64,000 nt of DNA from contig UQWV01000002.1 in NCBI GenBank assembly GCA_900544845.1, forward strand, positions 33,089 through 97,088, written 5' to 3'. Positions 8,339 to 17,440 of this stretch are shown here, in pieces; position 1 is the stretch's first letter, and each line of letters opens with the position of its first letter. The DNA is from an uncultured Collinsella sp. GTDB lineage: Bacteria > Actinomycetota > Coriobacteriia > Coriobacteriales > Coriobacteriaceae. The translations under genes and the position numbers were made by a program. The notes beneath the pieces were generated by a model. It did not search any database and was not told the origin of the DNA. It saw only the letters and a list, made by a program, of their open reading frames with translations.

Positions 8339-8575
8339 TTACGCGGTTCTACGAACCGCGTAACGGCTCGACGCTGCAAACGCCCCTAAGCGGCAATCTG
8401 ACGTTCAATCGTCGGGCATGACCAGAAGGTCAATGCCCTCCTCTTTCACGTCACCTTGCTCGCTTAGGGGCGTTTTCGCTGACTTCGCCAAAACATTGGC
8501 GTTGCCGTGGTTCACTTGGCACTTGGTGGTTGTCTTTGGGCACGTTCTTAAATGACTAGTCAAAGGGTACCCTCT
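8338..8575 (+). repeat. Composite structured element, copy A (CAGAAG hairpin family)
   Basis: The parts in order are: a perfect 12-bp hairpin (8338-8349 with 8353-8364, loop TAC) overlapping the queA stop codon; a CGACGCTGC linker; a perfect 15-bp stem (8378-8392 with 8461-8475) enclosing GGGCAT-GACC-AGAA-GGTC-A-ATGCCC (8414-8438); a small hairpin CGCCAA-AACA-TTGGCG (8486-8501); and a 3' part with CGTTCTTAAATGACTA. The same order recurs at 11644 and, in shorter form, at 44229. It could be a terminator complex, a 3'UTR-derived RNA or a non-autonomous element. No protein is supported here. Confidence 0.7.
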
Positions 8576-8635
8576 TGCGGCGCTTGGCACTTGACTATTG
8601 GTTGGTTACTTTCTTGTTCGACTTGTCTTTTAATA

Positions 8636-8749
8636 ACGCCCCCAACGACTACCTTGCATCAATCTAGATAAGTTGCGGTGAGATAGTTCTTGAATTGGCC
8701 TTTTTGAAGGCTAAATAGGAACTATCTCACCGCAACTGCGTTGGGGCGT
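8636..8749. repeat. TTGCGGTG palindrome, copy 1, inside an outer CCCCCAACG stem
   Basis: A 19-bp perfect inverted repeat (8671-8689 with 8719-8737) with the motif TTGCGGTGAGATAG encloses a GCCTT/AAGGC hairpin. An outer stem pairs ACGCCCCCAACG near 8636 with CGTTGGGGCGT at 8739-8749, followed by TTTTT. It lies between convergent genes, so it may terminate both. Copies 2 and 3 are at 14169 and 17441. Confidence 0.75.
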
Positions 8750-8764
8750 TTTTTGGCAACCGGC

Positions 8765-10546
8765 TTACTTGCTCATGAACAGCCAGATTGCGATGATCAC
8801 CAGGATTGCGGCGATGATGCAGGCGATGGCTCCGGTGAATTTGATGCGTGAGTCGCGGGTTCGCTTGCGCACGTCGTCTTCGGCGGCTTCGAGTTGGGCA
8901 ACTTCGCGCTCGGTCTCGGTATGCTCGGCCTTGTCGCGTGCCAAGGACCCGGCGAGCGATTCGGTGATCTCGGGATGGTCGTGCACCTCGGTCGCCTGCT
9001 CGATAATCGACTGCGCATGCGCGGCATCTGCCCGGGCGTTTGCGATGGCCTGCTCTTGCTCGCGGCGTGCCTTGTCCTGTGTGGCGATCTTTTCGCGCAG
9101 CTCGCGCTGGCGCGTCGCGGCGGCAGTTTTTGCGGACTGCAACTCGTCGCGCGCGGCATCTGCCTCAGCCGTTACGGCCTGGTGCGCTCGTTTAGCGTCG
9201 GCGATGGGGGCCTGTGCCTGCTCGACGGCCTGCTCGGCGGCGGCGAGTGAATGCTCAAGATCGGCGGTCACGCGCGGAATATCTTCCTCGGCCTTGCGGA
9301 GGGCGTCGGCAGCGTCGGAGATTTGCATAGACAACTCGCTGGTGCGCACGGTGTAATTGGCGGGATTTGCCGAAGGGTTGCGCTGCAGCTCGGCATACTC
9401 GCGACGCAAGGTCTCGAGCTGTGCGCGCGTAGCATCGGCAGTTTGTCGTGCGGCGGCGATACCGGCATCGCGCTCGGCCTTCACTTTGTCGCGGATGCGC
9501 TTGGAATCCTCAAGGCGACGAACGAGGCGGTTGCCGGTCTCGCGCGAGCTCGCCTCGCGGGCTTCCACGGCGTCGAGTGCAGCCTTCAGGCGGAGCTCGG
9601 TCGCATCGTCCTCTGCCTTCATTTGCTCGAGTTGGCCCTTGAGCTCCGTCGCTTTGGCGGCATGGGCATCACGGTTAATTTCAGCTGCCGCAGCGGTCTT
9701 CTGTGCCGTGGCGATTGCCTGGCGCTGGTCGGCGATGATCTGATCGTAGCGGCCTGCGATATCCCGGCGCGTCTCGAGCTCCTCTGCCTGGTCGGCGATG
9801 CGCTGCTCAAGCTCGGCTAAATGGGCGCGGGCATCGGCGAGTGCCTTCTTGGCGGCGTTCATCTCGCGCATGGCCGACGCGCCCTGGGCGATAAAAGTGC
9901 CCACGGCGTTAGCGGTGTTCGAGACGGCGCTCCCCAGGTCGAGGCTCGTGGCGGGAGCATGCGGGGTGGTCGGGTGCGCGGCCTCGGCGGCATTCGTGTC
10001 GGCAGTCTGCGGCGCGGCGATATTGCCGGTGCCGCCTTCGATCACGGAAAAGCCCGCTGCGTGCGGGTCGACCGCATCGGCGCCGATCGTGGGGTGCTCG
10101 AGTTGCAGGAACGAGGGCATGGTGCTGCCCTGGTCGGCAACCGGGGTCTCGCCGGGCACAAACGTCGAGGCAGCCTCGGCGGCTTCCTCCTCCTCGGCGT
10201 CGACATCGGCATCGGCGACAGCGTCCTTCATCGCTTTGACGGCATCCATCATGGAGTCCATGACGGCGTCGAGCTCTTCTTCCGAAGACACCTCGATGGG
10301 GCCCGCTACTTGCGGAGCGTTCTCGGCCTTGGGCTCAGTGTCGCTCGGGTCCGGCTGCTCTAGCTGCTCTTCTTTGTCTTGCCCTGCGGCGACATTAGCG
10401 TCTGCGGCCTCGTCTGCGGCGGCAGGAGCCTCCCCGACAGCGGCATCAATGCCGCCATCGCTGCTGGTAGAAGTATCGCAGTCGTCAATGGTGTCTGCGG
10501 AATCATCAATATGCTGTTGAGTCTGGGGGTCCAGCTCGTCTGTCAT
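8765..10546 (-). CDS. Membrane-anchored coiled-coil protein, function unknown
   Basis: The 593-residue product has three parts: a very acidic, low-complexity N-terminus (about residues 1-200, rich in D/E/A, with MTDELDPQTQQHIDDSADT at the start); a long alanine-, glutamate- and arginine-rich region (about 235-555) with continuous heptad character that should form a coiled coil; and one C-terminal membrane helix (FTGAIACIIAAILVIIAIWLF) ending MSK. It therefore looks like a tail-anchored rod with its bulk in the cytoplasm. No enzymatic motif is seen. ATG 10546 is preferred because AGGAG lies nine bases upstream; ATG 10552 is only three bases from it. Composition makes homology calls unreliable. 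A role in envelope organisation or division is conceivable but unsupported. Confidence 0.6.
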   Translation of the reverse strand: MTDELDPQTQQHIDDSADTIDDCDTSTSSDGGIDAAVGEAPAAADEAADANVAAGQDKEEQLEQPDPSDTEPKAENAPQVAGPIEVSSEEELDAVMDSMMDAVKAMKDAVADADVDAEEEEAAEAASTFVPGETPVADQGSTMPSFLQLEHPTIGADAVDPHAAGFSVIEGGTGNIAAPQTADTNAAEAAHPTTPHAPATSLDLGSAVSNTANAVGTFIAQGASAMREMNAAKKALADARAHLAELEQRIADQAEELETRRDIAGRYDQIIADQRQAIATAQKTAAAAEINRDAHAAKATELKGQLEQMKAEDDATELRLKAALDAVEAREASSRETGNRLVRRLEDSKRIRDKVKAERDAGIAAARQTADATRAQLETLRREYAELQRNPSANPANYTVRTSELSMQISDAADALRKAEEDIPRVTADLEHSLAAAEQAVEQAQAPIADAKRAHQAVTAEADAARDELQSAKTAAATRQRELREKIATQDKARREQEQAIANARADAAHAQSIIEQATEVHDHPEITESLAGSLARDKAEHTETEREVAQLEAAEDDVRKRTRDSRIKFTGAIACIIAAILVIIAIWLFMSK

Positions 10547-10685
10547 AGGCATGTGCTCCTCATCGTTGTTTGTCACCCTATGATAAAGTCTCGCGCCGAC
10601 ATCCCGCGCCCCGCAGCAAAGTTTCAAAACGTGTTCGATGGCTCGCGCCGATAGCAAAAACTCGGCCGCTCTACCCAGTTTGTAC

Positions 10686-10716
10686 TTGACAATCCCTTCG
10701 CCGAAAAACGTTATGC
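10686..10716 (+). promoter_or_regulatory. Candidate promoter upstream of the SDR gene
   Basis: A consensus -35 TTGACA occupies 10686-10691. The best -10 at 17-19 bp is weak (around TTATGC, 10711-10716), so only the -35 is convincing. Confidence 0.35.
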
Positions 10717-10840
10717 CGTTCGCCTACCACGGGCTTTATTTTTCACTCGAACCCGCTAAAGTTGCATTTCAGCTTTTGGCGCGTGAAGTTGGATGCGCGC
10801 AGTCGGCGGGCGTGCCCGTCGCGATTCGAAAGGACTTTGT

Positions 10841-11641
10841 ATGGGACTTTTCACTGGTAAGACCGTGATCGTCACCGGCGGCGGCAAGGCCACGCTCAAG
10901 GACGGCTCCGCTGGCTCCATCGGCTACGGTATCGATATCGCTTTTGCCAAGGAGGGCGCGAACCTCGTTATCACCGGTCGTAACGTCGCCAAGCTCGAAG
11001 CTGCCAAGGAGTCTCTTGAGGCTGAGTACGGCGTCAAGGTTCTGCCTGTCCAGGCCGATGTCTCCGCCGGCCAGGACAACGAGGCCGTCGTGCAGAACGT
11101 TATCGACAAGGCGATTGAGGAGTTCGGTCGCATCGACGCCGTCGTCAACAACGCTCAGGCCAGCGCCTCGGGTGTGACCATCGCCGACCACACTATGGAC
11201 CAGTTTAACCTGGCCATTTACTCTGGCCTGTATGCCACCTACCTGTACATGCAGAAGGCCTATCCGCACCTGAAGGAGACCAAGGGCTCCGTGGTCAACT
11301 TTGCTTCGGGCGCCGGCCTGTTTGGCAACTACGGCCAGTGCAGCTACGCCGCTGCCAAGGAGGGCATCCGCGGCCTGACCCGCGTCGCCGCCAACGAGTG
11401 GGGCAAGGACGGCATCAACGTCAATATCGTGTGCCCGCTTGCCTGGACTGCTGCGCTCGAGAACTTCCAGGACGCCTATCCCGAGGCGTTCAAGGCCAAC
11501 GTTCACATGCCGCCGGCGGGCCATTACGGCGACGTCGAGAAGGAGATCGGCCGCGTGGTCGTTCAGCTCTGCGGCCCCGACTTTAAGTATATGAACGGCG
11601 AGACCGTCACCCTCGAGGGTGGCATGGGCCAGCGGCCTTAG
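10841..11641 (+). CDS. Short-chain dehydrogenase/reductase
   Basis: This is a classical-size SDR (266 residues) that should reduce or oxidise a carbonyl/alcohol with NAD(P). The nucleotide-binding loop is unusual: TGGG at residues 9-12 is separated by a KATLKDGSAGS insertion from the GYGI that normally completes TGxxxGxG. Other SDR elements are present: NNAQ (variant of NNAG), the catalytic serine in NFASGAG, YAAAK with catalytic Tyr and Lys, and a C-terminal GETVTLEGG. The substrate cannot be read; resemblance to characterised bile-acid dehydrogenases is only at family level. ATG 10841 is preceded by AAAGGA. The stop codon is followed within three bases by composite repeat copy B. Confidence 0.9.
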   Translation: MGLFTGKTVIVTGGGKATLKDGSAGSIGYGIDIAFAKEGANLVITGRNVAKLEAAKESLEAEYGVKVLPVQADVSAGQDNEAVVQNVIDKAIEEFGRIDAVVNNAQASASGVTIADHTMDQFNLAIYSGLYATYLYMQKAYPHLKETKGSVVNFASGAGLFGNYGQCSYAAAKEGIRGLTRVAANEWGKDGINVNIVCPLAWTAALENFQDAYPEAFKANVHMPPAGHYGDVEKEIGRVVVQLCGPDFKYMNGETVTLEGGMGQRP

Positions 11642-11643
11642 GG

Positions 11644-11880
11644 GTTACGGCGTTTTACCAAACGCCGTAACGGGCCGACGCTGCGCGGTCACCAGAGCGA
11701 CAACTTGTCATTCAAAGAGGGCGGCATGACCAGAAGGTCTATGCCGCCCTCTTTTCATGCCAATTTGTTCGCTCTGGCGACCGCTCGCTGACGTTGCTAG
11801 AACATCGGCGTTGCCTTGGCTGTTGGAGATGATCCCAGATATAGTCGTTGGGGGGCGTTCTTAAACGACTATGACCCCTT
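11644..11880 (+). repeat. Composite structured element, copy B (CAGAAG hairpin family)
   Basis: Same architecture as copy A with different stem sequences. A perfect 12-bp hairpin (11644-11655 with 11660-11671, loop TACC) is followed by CGACGCTGC. A 15-bp stem with one mismatch (11686-11700 with 11769-11783) encloses a perfect 14-bp stem (11714-11727 with 11741-11754) capped by GACC-AGAA-GGTC with one unpaired T. The tail shares AACATCGGCGTTGCC and CGTTCTTAAACGACTA with copy A. It starts right after the SDR stop codon. Confidence 0.7.
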
Positions 11881-11923
11881 TGCGCCAGTTTCTGTCGAGT
11901 CGGTGCTCCTTGCGGGTTGCCCG

Positions 11924-11929
11924 TATAAT
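11924..11929 (+). promoter_or_regulatory. Candidate -10 element for tgt
   Basis: A perfect TATAAT at 11924-11929 lies 37 bp before the tgt start codon. The -35 region (CGGTGC at 17-bp spacing) is poor. AAGGAG follows at 11952-11957. Confidence 0.45.
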
Positions 11930-11966
11930 GGTTTGCGTATGAACCGCAACCAAGGAGTTCCAGTTT

Positions 11967-13106
<1,140 letters not shown>

Positions 13107-13116
13107 GGGCGACAGA

Positions 13117-13188
13117 CACGCTTGCAGAGCGTGAGCAACGGCAAAGGTTGAGTGGCAGCCGCTCGTCACATTCGCTGACGCCGGCTGC
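13117..13188 (+). terminator. Two hairpins after tgt
   Basis: CACGCT (13117-13122) pairs with AGCGTG (13128-13133), and GCAGCCG (13155-13161) pairs with CGGCTGC (13182-13188). Neither has a proper T-run, so termination here is a guess. The following 130 bp to the LOG gene holds nothing else recognised. Confidence 0.35.
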
Positions 13189-13319
13189 GCGACCGCTGAC
13201 CGATAGCTTGCAAGTGCTTGATGCATCGTGGGTACCATACCGAATAGTTGATGCTCGGGCGGGTGTTTGACGCATGGCGTCGACCCCGCCCGTTTTTCTT
13301 TTTCTCGATAGGAGTACCC

Positions 13320-14078
13320 ATGATTAAGAATGAGAACGTCGAGGGCGAGCCCGCCTACGACGAGACGTACCGCCGCGGTCCCGTGGTCATGCGCGGCCCC
13401 ATGATTCCTAAGGACAACACCTACGCCAACCTGCTGGCGCCCGAGGAGTCGACCGATTGGTTGCACGCCGACCCGTGGCGTGTGCTGCGCATTCAAGCCG
13501 AGTTTGTCGATGGCTTTGGCGCGCTTGCCGAGCTCGGGCCTGCGGTGACCATCTTCGGTAGCGCCCGCACGCCCAAGACCGATCCGCTCTACAAGGCGGC
13601 GCGCACGGTCGGTCGCAAGATTGCCCAGCGCGGCGTGGCGGTTATCACCGGTGGCGGCCCTGGCGTTATGGAGGCGGCCAACAGGGGAGCGGCGAGCGCC
13701 AACGGCAAGTCAGTCGGCCTGGGTATCGAGCTTCCGCACGAGCAGGGGCTCAACAAATACGTGAACCTCGGTATGGACTTCCGCTACTTCTTTGTGCGCA
13801 AAACCATGTTCGTTAAGTACAGCTCGGGCGCCATCGTATTTCCCGGCGGTTTTGGCACGCTCGACGAGATGTTCGAGGTGCTCACGCTGGTGCAGACGCA
13901 CAAGGTCAAGCGCATGCCGCTCGTTCTGGTGGGCAGCGAGTACTGGCAGGGCCTGTTCGACTGGCTCAACGGCCCGGTGATGAGCGCCGGTATGATCAGC
14001 CCGCTCGATCCGGATCTGGTACACATTACTGACGACCTCAACGAGGCCGTCGACATCGCCCTGAGCGGGCTGATATAG
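13320..14078 (+). CDS. LOG-family nucleoside 5'-monophosphate phosphoribohydrolase
   Basis: LOG proteins cleave the N-glycosidic bond of nucleoside 5'-monophosphates; in plants they activate cytokinins, and bacterial members act on AMP-type substrates. The 252-residue protein carries GGGPGVMEAANRGA (about residues 111-124) and PGGFGTLDE (about 175-183), the two defining motifs, on a Rossmann-like core. Residues 1-60 form an extra N-terminal segment common in the larger actinobacterial members. The ATG at 13320 has AGGAG eight bases upstream. Older databases call this family lysine decarboxylase, which is wrong. It is a single gene flanked by palindromic repeats. Confidence 0.92.
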   Translation: MIKNENVEGEPAYDETYRRGPVVMRGPMIPKDNTYANLLAPEESTDWLHADPWRVLRIQAEFVDGFGALAELGPAVTIFGSARTPKTDPLYKAARTVGRKIAQRGVAVITGGGPGVMEAANRGAASANGKSVGLGIELPHEQGLNKYVNLGMDFRYFFVRKTMFVKYSSGAIVFPGGFGTLDEMFEVLTLVQTHKVKRMPLVLVGSEYWQGLFDWLNGPVMSAGMISPLDPDLVHITDDLNEAVDIALSGLI

Positions 14079-14089
14079 GGTAGGTAAAA

Positions 14090-14151
14090 TGGGACGGGGC
14101 TAAAAAGACTGGTCTGAAACGTTTGATACCAGTCTTTTTAGCCCCGTCCCA
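14090..14151. terminator. Perfect 24-bp palindrome, GGGACGGGG family
   Basis: TGGGACGGGGCTAAAAAG starting at 14090 opens a 24-bp arm that is repeated without mismatch in inverse orientation at 14128-14151, around a 14-bp loop. Each arm carries an A5 or T5 run, so it can terminate transcription in both directions between the convergent LOG and DegV genes. Confidence 0.8.
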
Positions 14152-14168
14152 AATGAACTGCTTCTAAG

Positions 14169-14231
14169 TTGTGGTGGAATAGGGATTGATTTGCGGCTGA
14201 TAAGCCAAAAACAGTCCCTATTTCACCGCAA
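14169..14231. repeat. TTGCGGTG palindrome, copy 2
   Basis: TTGTGGTGGAATAGGGA (14169-14185) pairs with TCCCTATTTCACCGCAA (14215-14231) with two G-U-type positions, enclosing GGCT-GATA-AGCC. The outer motif matches copies 1 and 3, while the inner arm (AGGGA instead of AGTTCC) has changed on both sides, which is compensatory. Confidence 0.75.
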
Positions 14232-14246
14232 GCGGTAAAGGTGCCC

Positions 14247-15107
14247 CTAGTGGATGGGCTGGTAGCGGGGGCAGTAGCTGATGGCGATGGCGTCGACGCC
14301 TACATGGGTGGCGATGGTGCAGCCGATGGGGCCGGTGCCGGCGTCTACATAGTCTTGGCCTGCGAGCGCTTGGCTGACGAGCTCCTGCTCCTCGGCGGCG
14401 CCGGTCGTGAGCACGCGCACGCTGGAGCCCGGATGCTCGGCCAAAAATGCGAGGCAATCGGCCATGGTGTTGGCAACGATGCGCTTGGCACCGCGGCCCT
14501 TTTTGATGGCCTTGATCTCGCCCGATTTCCACTCCGGCGAAACGGCCAGGCGAATGTTGAGCATTTGCGTGAGCTGGCCGGCGAGCTTGGGCGCGCGGCC
14601 GTTCTTAACGAGGTTCTCGAGCGTGCGGGGAATCAGCAGCAGGTGGGCGTCGGGCAGGGTTGCGCGGATCTGTGTCTCGGTCTCGTCCAGGCTGCGATCA
14701 TCCTCGCGCATGGCAAGCGCGTACTCCACCAGCAGGCCCTCGGCGCCCGAGCCGGTGCGCGAATCGATGCAGCGCACGTCGAGCTCGTGGGTCTCGGCGA
14801 CCAGGCATGCGTTGGAATAGCAGGCGGACCATTCGCTGCACAGCGAGATAAAGATCGCGCTGTCGTGGCCGTCAGCACGCACGCGGTCAAAGAGTGCCTT
14901 GAACTCGCCGGCACTCGGCTGCGAGGTGTGCGGCAGCTGCTCGGAGTCGGCCATGCGGGCGACGTACTCCTGGGCGGTAATCTGTACCTGATCGAGCAGG
15001 TCCTCGCCCTCGATAATCACATGCAGCGGAATCACGTAAATGCCGAGCTCTTGGGCGCGGGCGGGGGAGATGTCCGACGTGGAGTCGGTTATGATGGCAA
15101 AAGACAT
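14247..15107 (-). CDS. DegV/FakB family fatty-acid-binding protein
   Basis: This second DegV protein (286 residues) should hold a fatty acid for the FakA kinase. It starts MSFAIITDSTSDISP, the typical first strand and phosphate-side loop, and has LPHTSQPSAGEF, CSEWSACYSNA, the NGRAPKLAGQLTQMLNI segment and a C-terminal GPIGCTIATHVGVDAIAI. The usual RGGRLS is replaced by KNGRAPK, and SGTYQSA by EWSACYSNA, so it is diverged from the copies at 2 and 51379 and may bind a different acyl chain. ATG 15107 is chosen from the conserved N-terminus and the AAAGGT upstream. The closely following HAD gene is divergent. Confidence 0.9.
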   Translation of the reverse strand: MSFAIITDSTSDISPARAQELGIYVIPLHVIIEGEDLLDQVQITAQEYVARMADSEQLPHTSQPSAGEFKALFDRVRADGHDSAIFISLCSEWSACYSNACLVAETHELDVRCIDSRTGSGAEGLLVEYALAMREDDRSLDETETQIRATLPDAHLLLIPRTLENLVKNGRAPKLAGQLTQMLNIRLAVSPEWKSGEIKAIKKGRGAKRIVANTMADCLAFLAEHPGSSVRVLTTGAAEEQELVSQALAGQDYVDAGTGPIGCTIATHVGVDAIAISYCPRYQPIH

Positions 15108-15263
15108 AATTGCACCTTTCGTTGGGGCGCGACGGCGCCGCCTTCTGAGAGCAAAGTGCGACAAGTATAGTGGAGTTGCTCTACATTGCTAGGTTCAATT
15201 GTTGAATAGTCAACAGTTTGAAGTGTCGGTGTGGAAATCATCAACTGGGGAAGAGGGGTGCCG

Positions 15264-15926
15264 ATGGCGGCGCTGGAGATATGCAAGCGGTCGGTTGTGC
15301 TGTTCGATTTTGACGGCACGGTGGCAGATACGGGTCGGGCGGTGATGACCTCGACGCGCAAGACACTGGCCGCGCGCGGGTTTTCGGAGGCGCAGATGGG
15401 TGACCTGCGCCGCATGATCGGGCCGCCCCTGTGGAAGAGCTTTCACGACTTTTATGGCTTCTCCCGCGAGGAGTCGCTTGTGGTGGCTGACGAGTACCGT
15501 GCCTTTTTTGATGAGCTGGGACCGGAAGAGTATCCCGTGTTCGATGGAATCCCCGAGCTGCTCGATGGCCTTGTCGCGCAGGGGCATCGCTTGGCCGTGG
15601 CGACGTCACGCATGGAGGCAAAGTGCATTGACATGGTGGGCGAGCTCGGGCTTTCTCAGTTTGAGGCGGTGGTTGGCATGAATCCGCCGCAGGGACGCGA
15701 GACCAAGGCCGATTCGGTTCGCGATGCCCTGGCGGCGCTCGGCGCAACGGCCGACGATGCCGTGATGATCGGCGATCGCTTTAACGATGTGGAGGGCGCA
15801 CACGCGATGGGCGTGCCGTGCATCGGCATCTATTCGGGCGCGGCAGCGCCGGGGGAGCACGAGGCCGCGGGCGCCGATGCGGTGGTGCACTCGGTGGCCG
15901 AGCTTGCTAAACTTTTCGCTATCTAA
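15264..15926 (+). CDS. HAD-superfamily phosphatase, Gph/PpaX-like
   Basis: This 220-residue member of the HAD hydrolases should dephosphorylate a small phosphometabolite. Motif I is DFDGTVADTG (about residues 12-21) with the nucleophile and acid/base aspartates. A helical cap (about 22-90) follows, then motif II in VATSRM, a lysine in KADSV, and motif IV GDRFNDVEGA. The cap type and sequence resemble phosphoglycolate phosphatase, but members with this pattern act on many substrates. GAGGGG precedes ATG 15264; an upstream in-frame ATG at 15231 lacks an RBS. It is followed after 55 bp by the M20 peptidase gene, probably in one transcript. Confidence 0.88.
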   Translation: MAALEICKRSVVLFDFDGTVADTGRAVMTSTRKTLAARGFSEAQMGDLRRMIGPPLWKSFHDFYGFSREESLVVADEYRAFFDELGPEEYPVFDGIPELLDGLVAQGHRLAVATSRMEAKCIDMVGELGLSQFEAVVGMNPPQGRETKADSVRDALAALGATADDAVMIGDRFNDVEGAHAMGVPCIGIYSGAAAPGEHEAAGADAVVHSVAELAKLFAI

Positions 15927-15981
15927 TAGACATAATGTGAGGGGCGGGCGTACCCGTCGCTCATTGGTAAGGAGGTCGTCC

Positions 15982-17418
15982 ATGAATCAGGTGGAGCAGA
16001 GCGTCGCTGAGTATGTCGACGAGGTCTGGGAGGATGTCGTCGCTGATATCGAGCAGCTGGTGAGTTATCCTTCCGTGGCAGTTTCTGCCGATGCGGAGCC
16101 CGGCGTGCCGTTTGGCCGCCCGGTCCGTGACGCGCTCGATTGCGCGCTCGGCATCGCGCAGAAGCTCGGCTATCAGACGAGCGACGACGAGGGCTATGTG
16201 GGAATCGCCGATATCCCGGGCCGCGGCGACAAGCAGCTCGCGACTATCTGCCACGTGGACGTGGTTCCCGCCGGCCCTGGCTGGAACACCGATCCGTTCG
16301 CGATGGAGCGTCGCGAGGGCTGGTTGCTCGGTCGCGGCGTGATCGACGACAAGGGCCCGGCAGTGCTGTCGCTTTATGCCGGCGCGTACCTGCTCAAGCA
16401 CGGCATTGTTCCGCGCTACACCTTCCGCGCGCTGCTGGGCTGCGATGAGGAAGTGGGCATGTCCGACGTTCACCATTATCTGGAGAACCACGCAGACCCC
16501 GACTTTTTGTTTACGCCCGATGCCGAGTTCCCGGTCTGCAATGCCGAGAAGGGCCAGCTTGGGGCGACGTTCGTGAGTCCCAAGATCGACGGCGGGCGCA
16601 TCGTGTCGTGGAGCGGCGCCGAGGCGAGCAATGCCATTCCGTCGCAGTCCATCTGCGAGCTCGCGATTGCCGCCGATGAGCTGCCGGCGCCGGTCGAGAA
16701 TGCTGACCGCCTGGAGATCACGGCTCTCGACAATGGTCATGTGCAGATTTTCGCCCACGGTATTGGCGGTCACGCCTCGATGCCCGAGGGGACGATCAAT
16801 GCCGTCGGCCTGATCGTGTCGTATCTGCGCGAGGCCGAGGACGCGTTTGGTGCCCGCGGCGAGCGCCTGCTGACGCCTGCCGAGCACGAGTTTGTCAAGT
16901 TTTTGGCCTTTGTGCATGCGGACGCCTATGGTCGCGGCCTGGGTATCGACGCGACGAGCCCGGCGTTTGGCCCGCTCACCTGCAACCCCGGCGTCATCCG
17001 CGTGGTGGATGGCCATATCGAGCAGGTCATCGACGTGCGTTTCCCTGATAGCACGAGCGCCGATACCATCCGCGAGCAGCTCGAGCCGCTCGTGGGGCGC
17101 TTTGACGTGACGTGTCGCCTGGGTCATGCAAAGGTGCCGTTCTCGGTGTCTGCCGACGATCCGGCCGTGAAGGCGCTTATCGATACCTATAACGAGTTTA
17201 CGGGCAAGCACGCCGAGCCTTTTGCCATGGGCGGCGGCACGTACGCGCGCAACTTTGCCCGCGCCGTGTCGTTTGGCCCCGAGGAGACCGGTCTGGAGCT
17301 GCCCGCATGGGGCGGCCAGATGCACGGCCCCAACGAGTGCGCCAACGAGGAACAGCTCAAACAAGCGCTTAAAATCTACATCGTGGCCATCCTGCGCCTC
17401 AACGAACTCGAACTTTAA
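15982..17418 (+). CDS. M20 family dipeptidase, PepV-like
   Basis: This cytoplasmic zinc dipeptidase (478 residues) would split dipeptides and related substrates. Metal and catalytic motifs are ICHVDVVPAGPGW (about residue 93), GRGVIDDKGP (about 116), CDEEVGM (about 154) and the C-terminal MHGPNE. The interrupted catalytic domain with a central lid (about 200-340, including GIGGHASMPEG) and the overall length match the PepV/Sapep branch rather than ArgE/DapE. The start is set by AAGGAGG at 15969-15975, six bases before ATG 15982. A TTGCGGTG palindrome follows 23 bp after the stop. Confidence 0.92.
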   Translation: MNQVEQSVAEYVDEVWEDVVADIEQLVSYPSVAVSADAEPGVPFGRPVRDALDCALGIAQKLGYQTSDDEGYVGIADIPGRGDKQLATICHVDVVPAGPGWNTDPFAMERREGWLLGRGVIDDKGPAVLSLYAGAYLLKHGIVPRYTFRALLGCDEEVGMSDVHHYLENHADPDFLFTPDAEFPVCNAEKGQLGATFVSPKIDGGRIVSWSGAEASNAIPSQSICELAIAADELPAPVENADRLEITALDNGHVQIFAHGIGGHASMPEGTINAVGLIVSYLREAEDAFGARGERLLTPAEHEFVKFLAFVHADAYGRGLGIDATSPAFGPLTCNPGVIRVVDGHIEQVIDVRFPDSTSADTIREQLEPLVGRFDVTCRLGHAKVPFSVSADDPAVKALIDTYNEFTGKHAEPFAMGGGTYARNFARAVSFGPEETGLELPAWGGQMHGPNECANEEQLKQALKIYIVAILRLNELEL

Positions 17419-17440
17419 GGTCTCGCGGTTTCCCAATCTA

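Noticed and set aside
8405..8590. A 61-codon minus frame inside composite element A
   Set aside because: It runs through conserved hairpins and is not kept open in copy B, so the sequence is explained by structure rather than coding.
10841..11641. Bile-acid hydroxysteroid dehydrogenase, as known in Collinsella
   Set aside because: The sequence shares only general SDR motifs. The start, the NNAQ variant and the loop insertion do not match the 7beta- or 12-type enzymes I can recall, so no specific activity is given.
13117..13225. A fourth copy of the CAGAAG composite element after tgt
   Set aside because: It has two hairpins and a CGCTGAC word in a similar place, but no CAGAAG loop and no long enclosing stem, so it was kept only as possible terminator hairpins.
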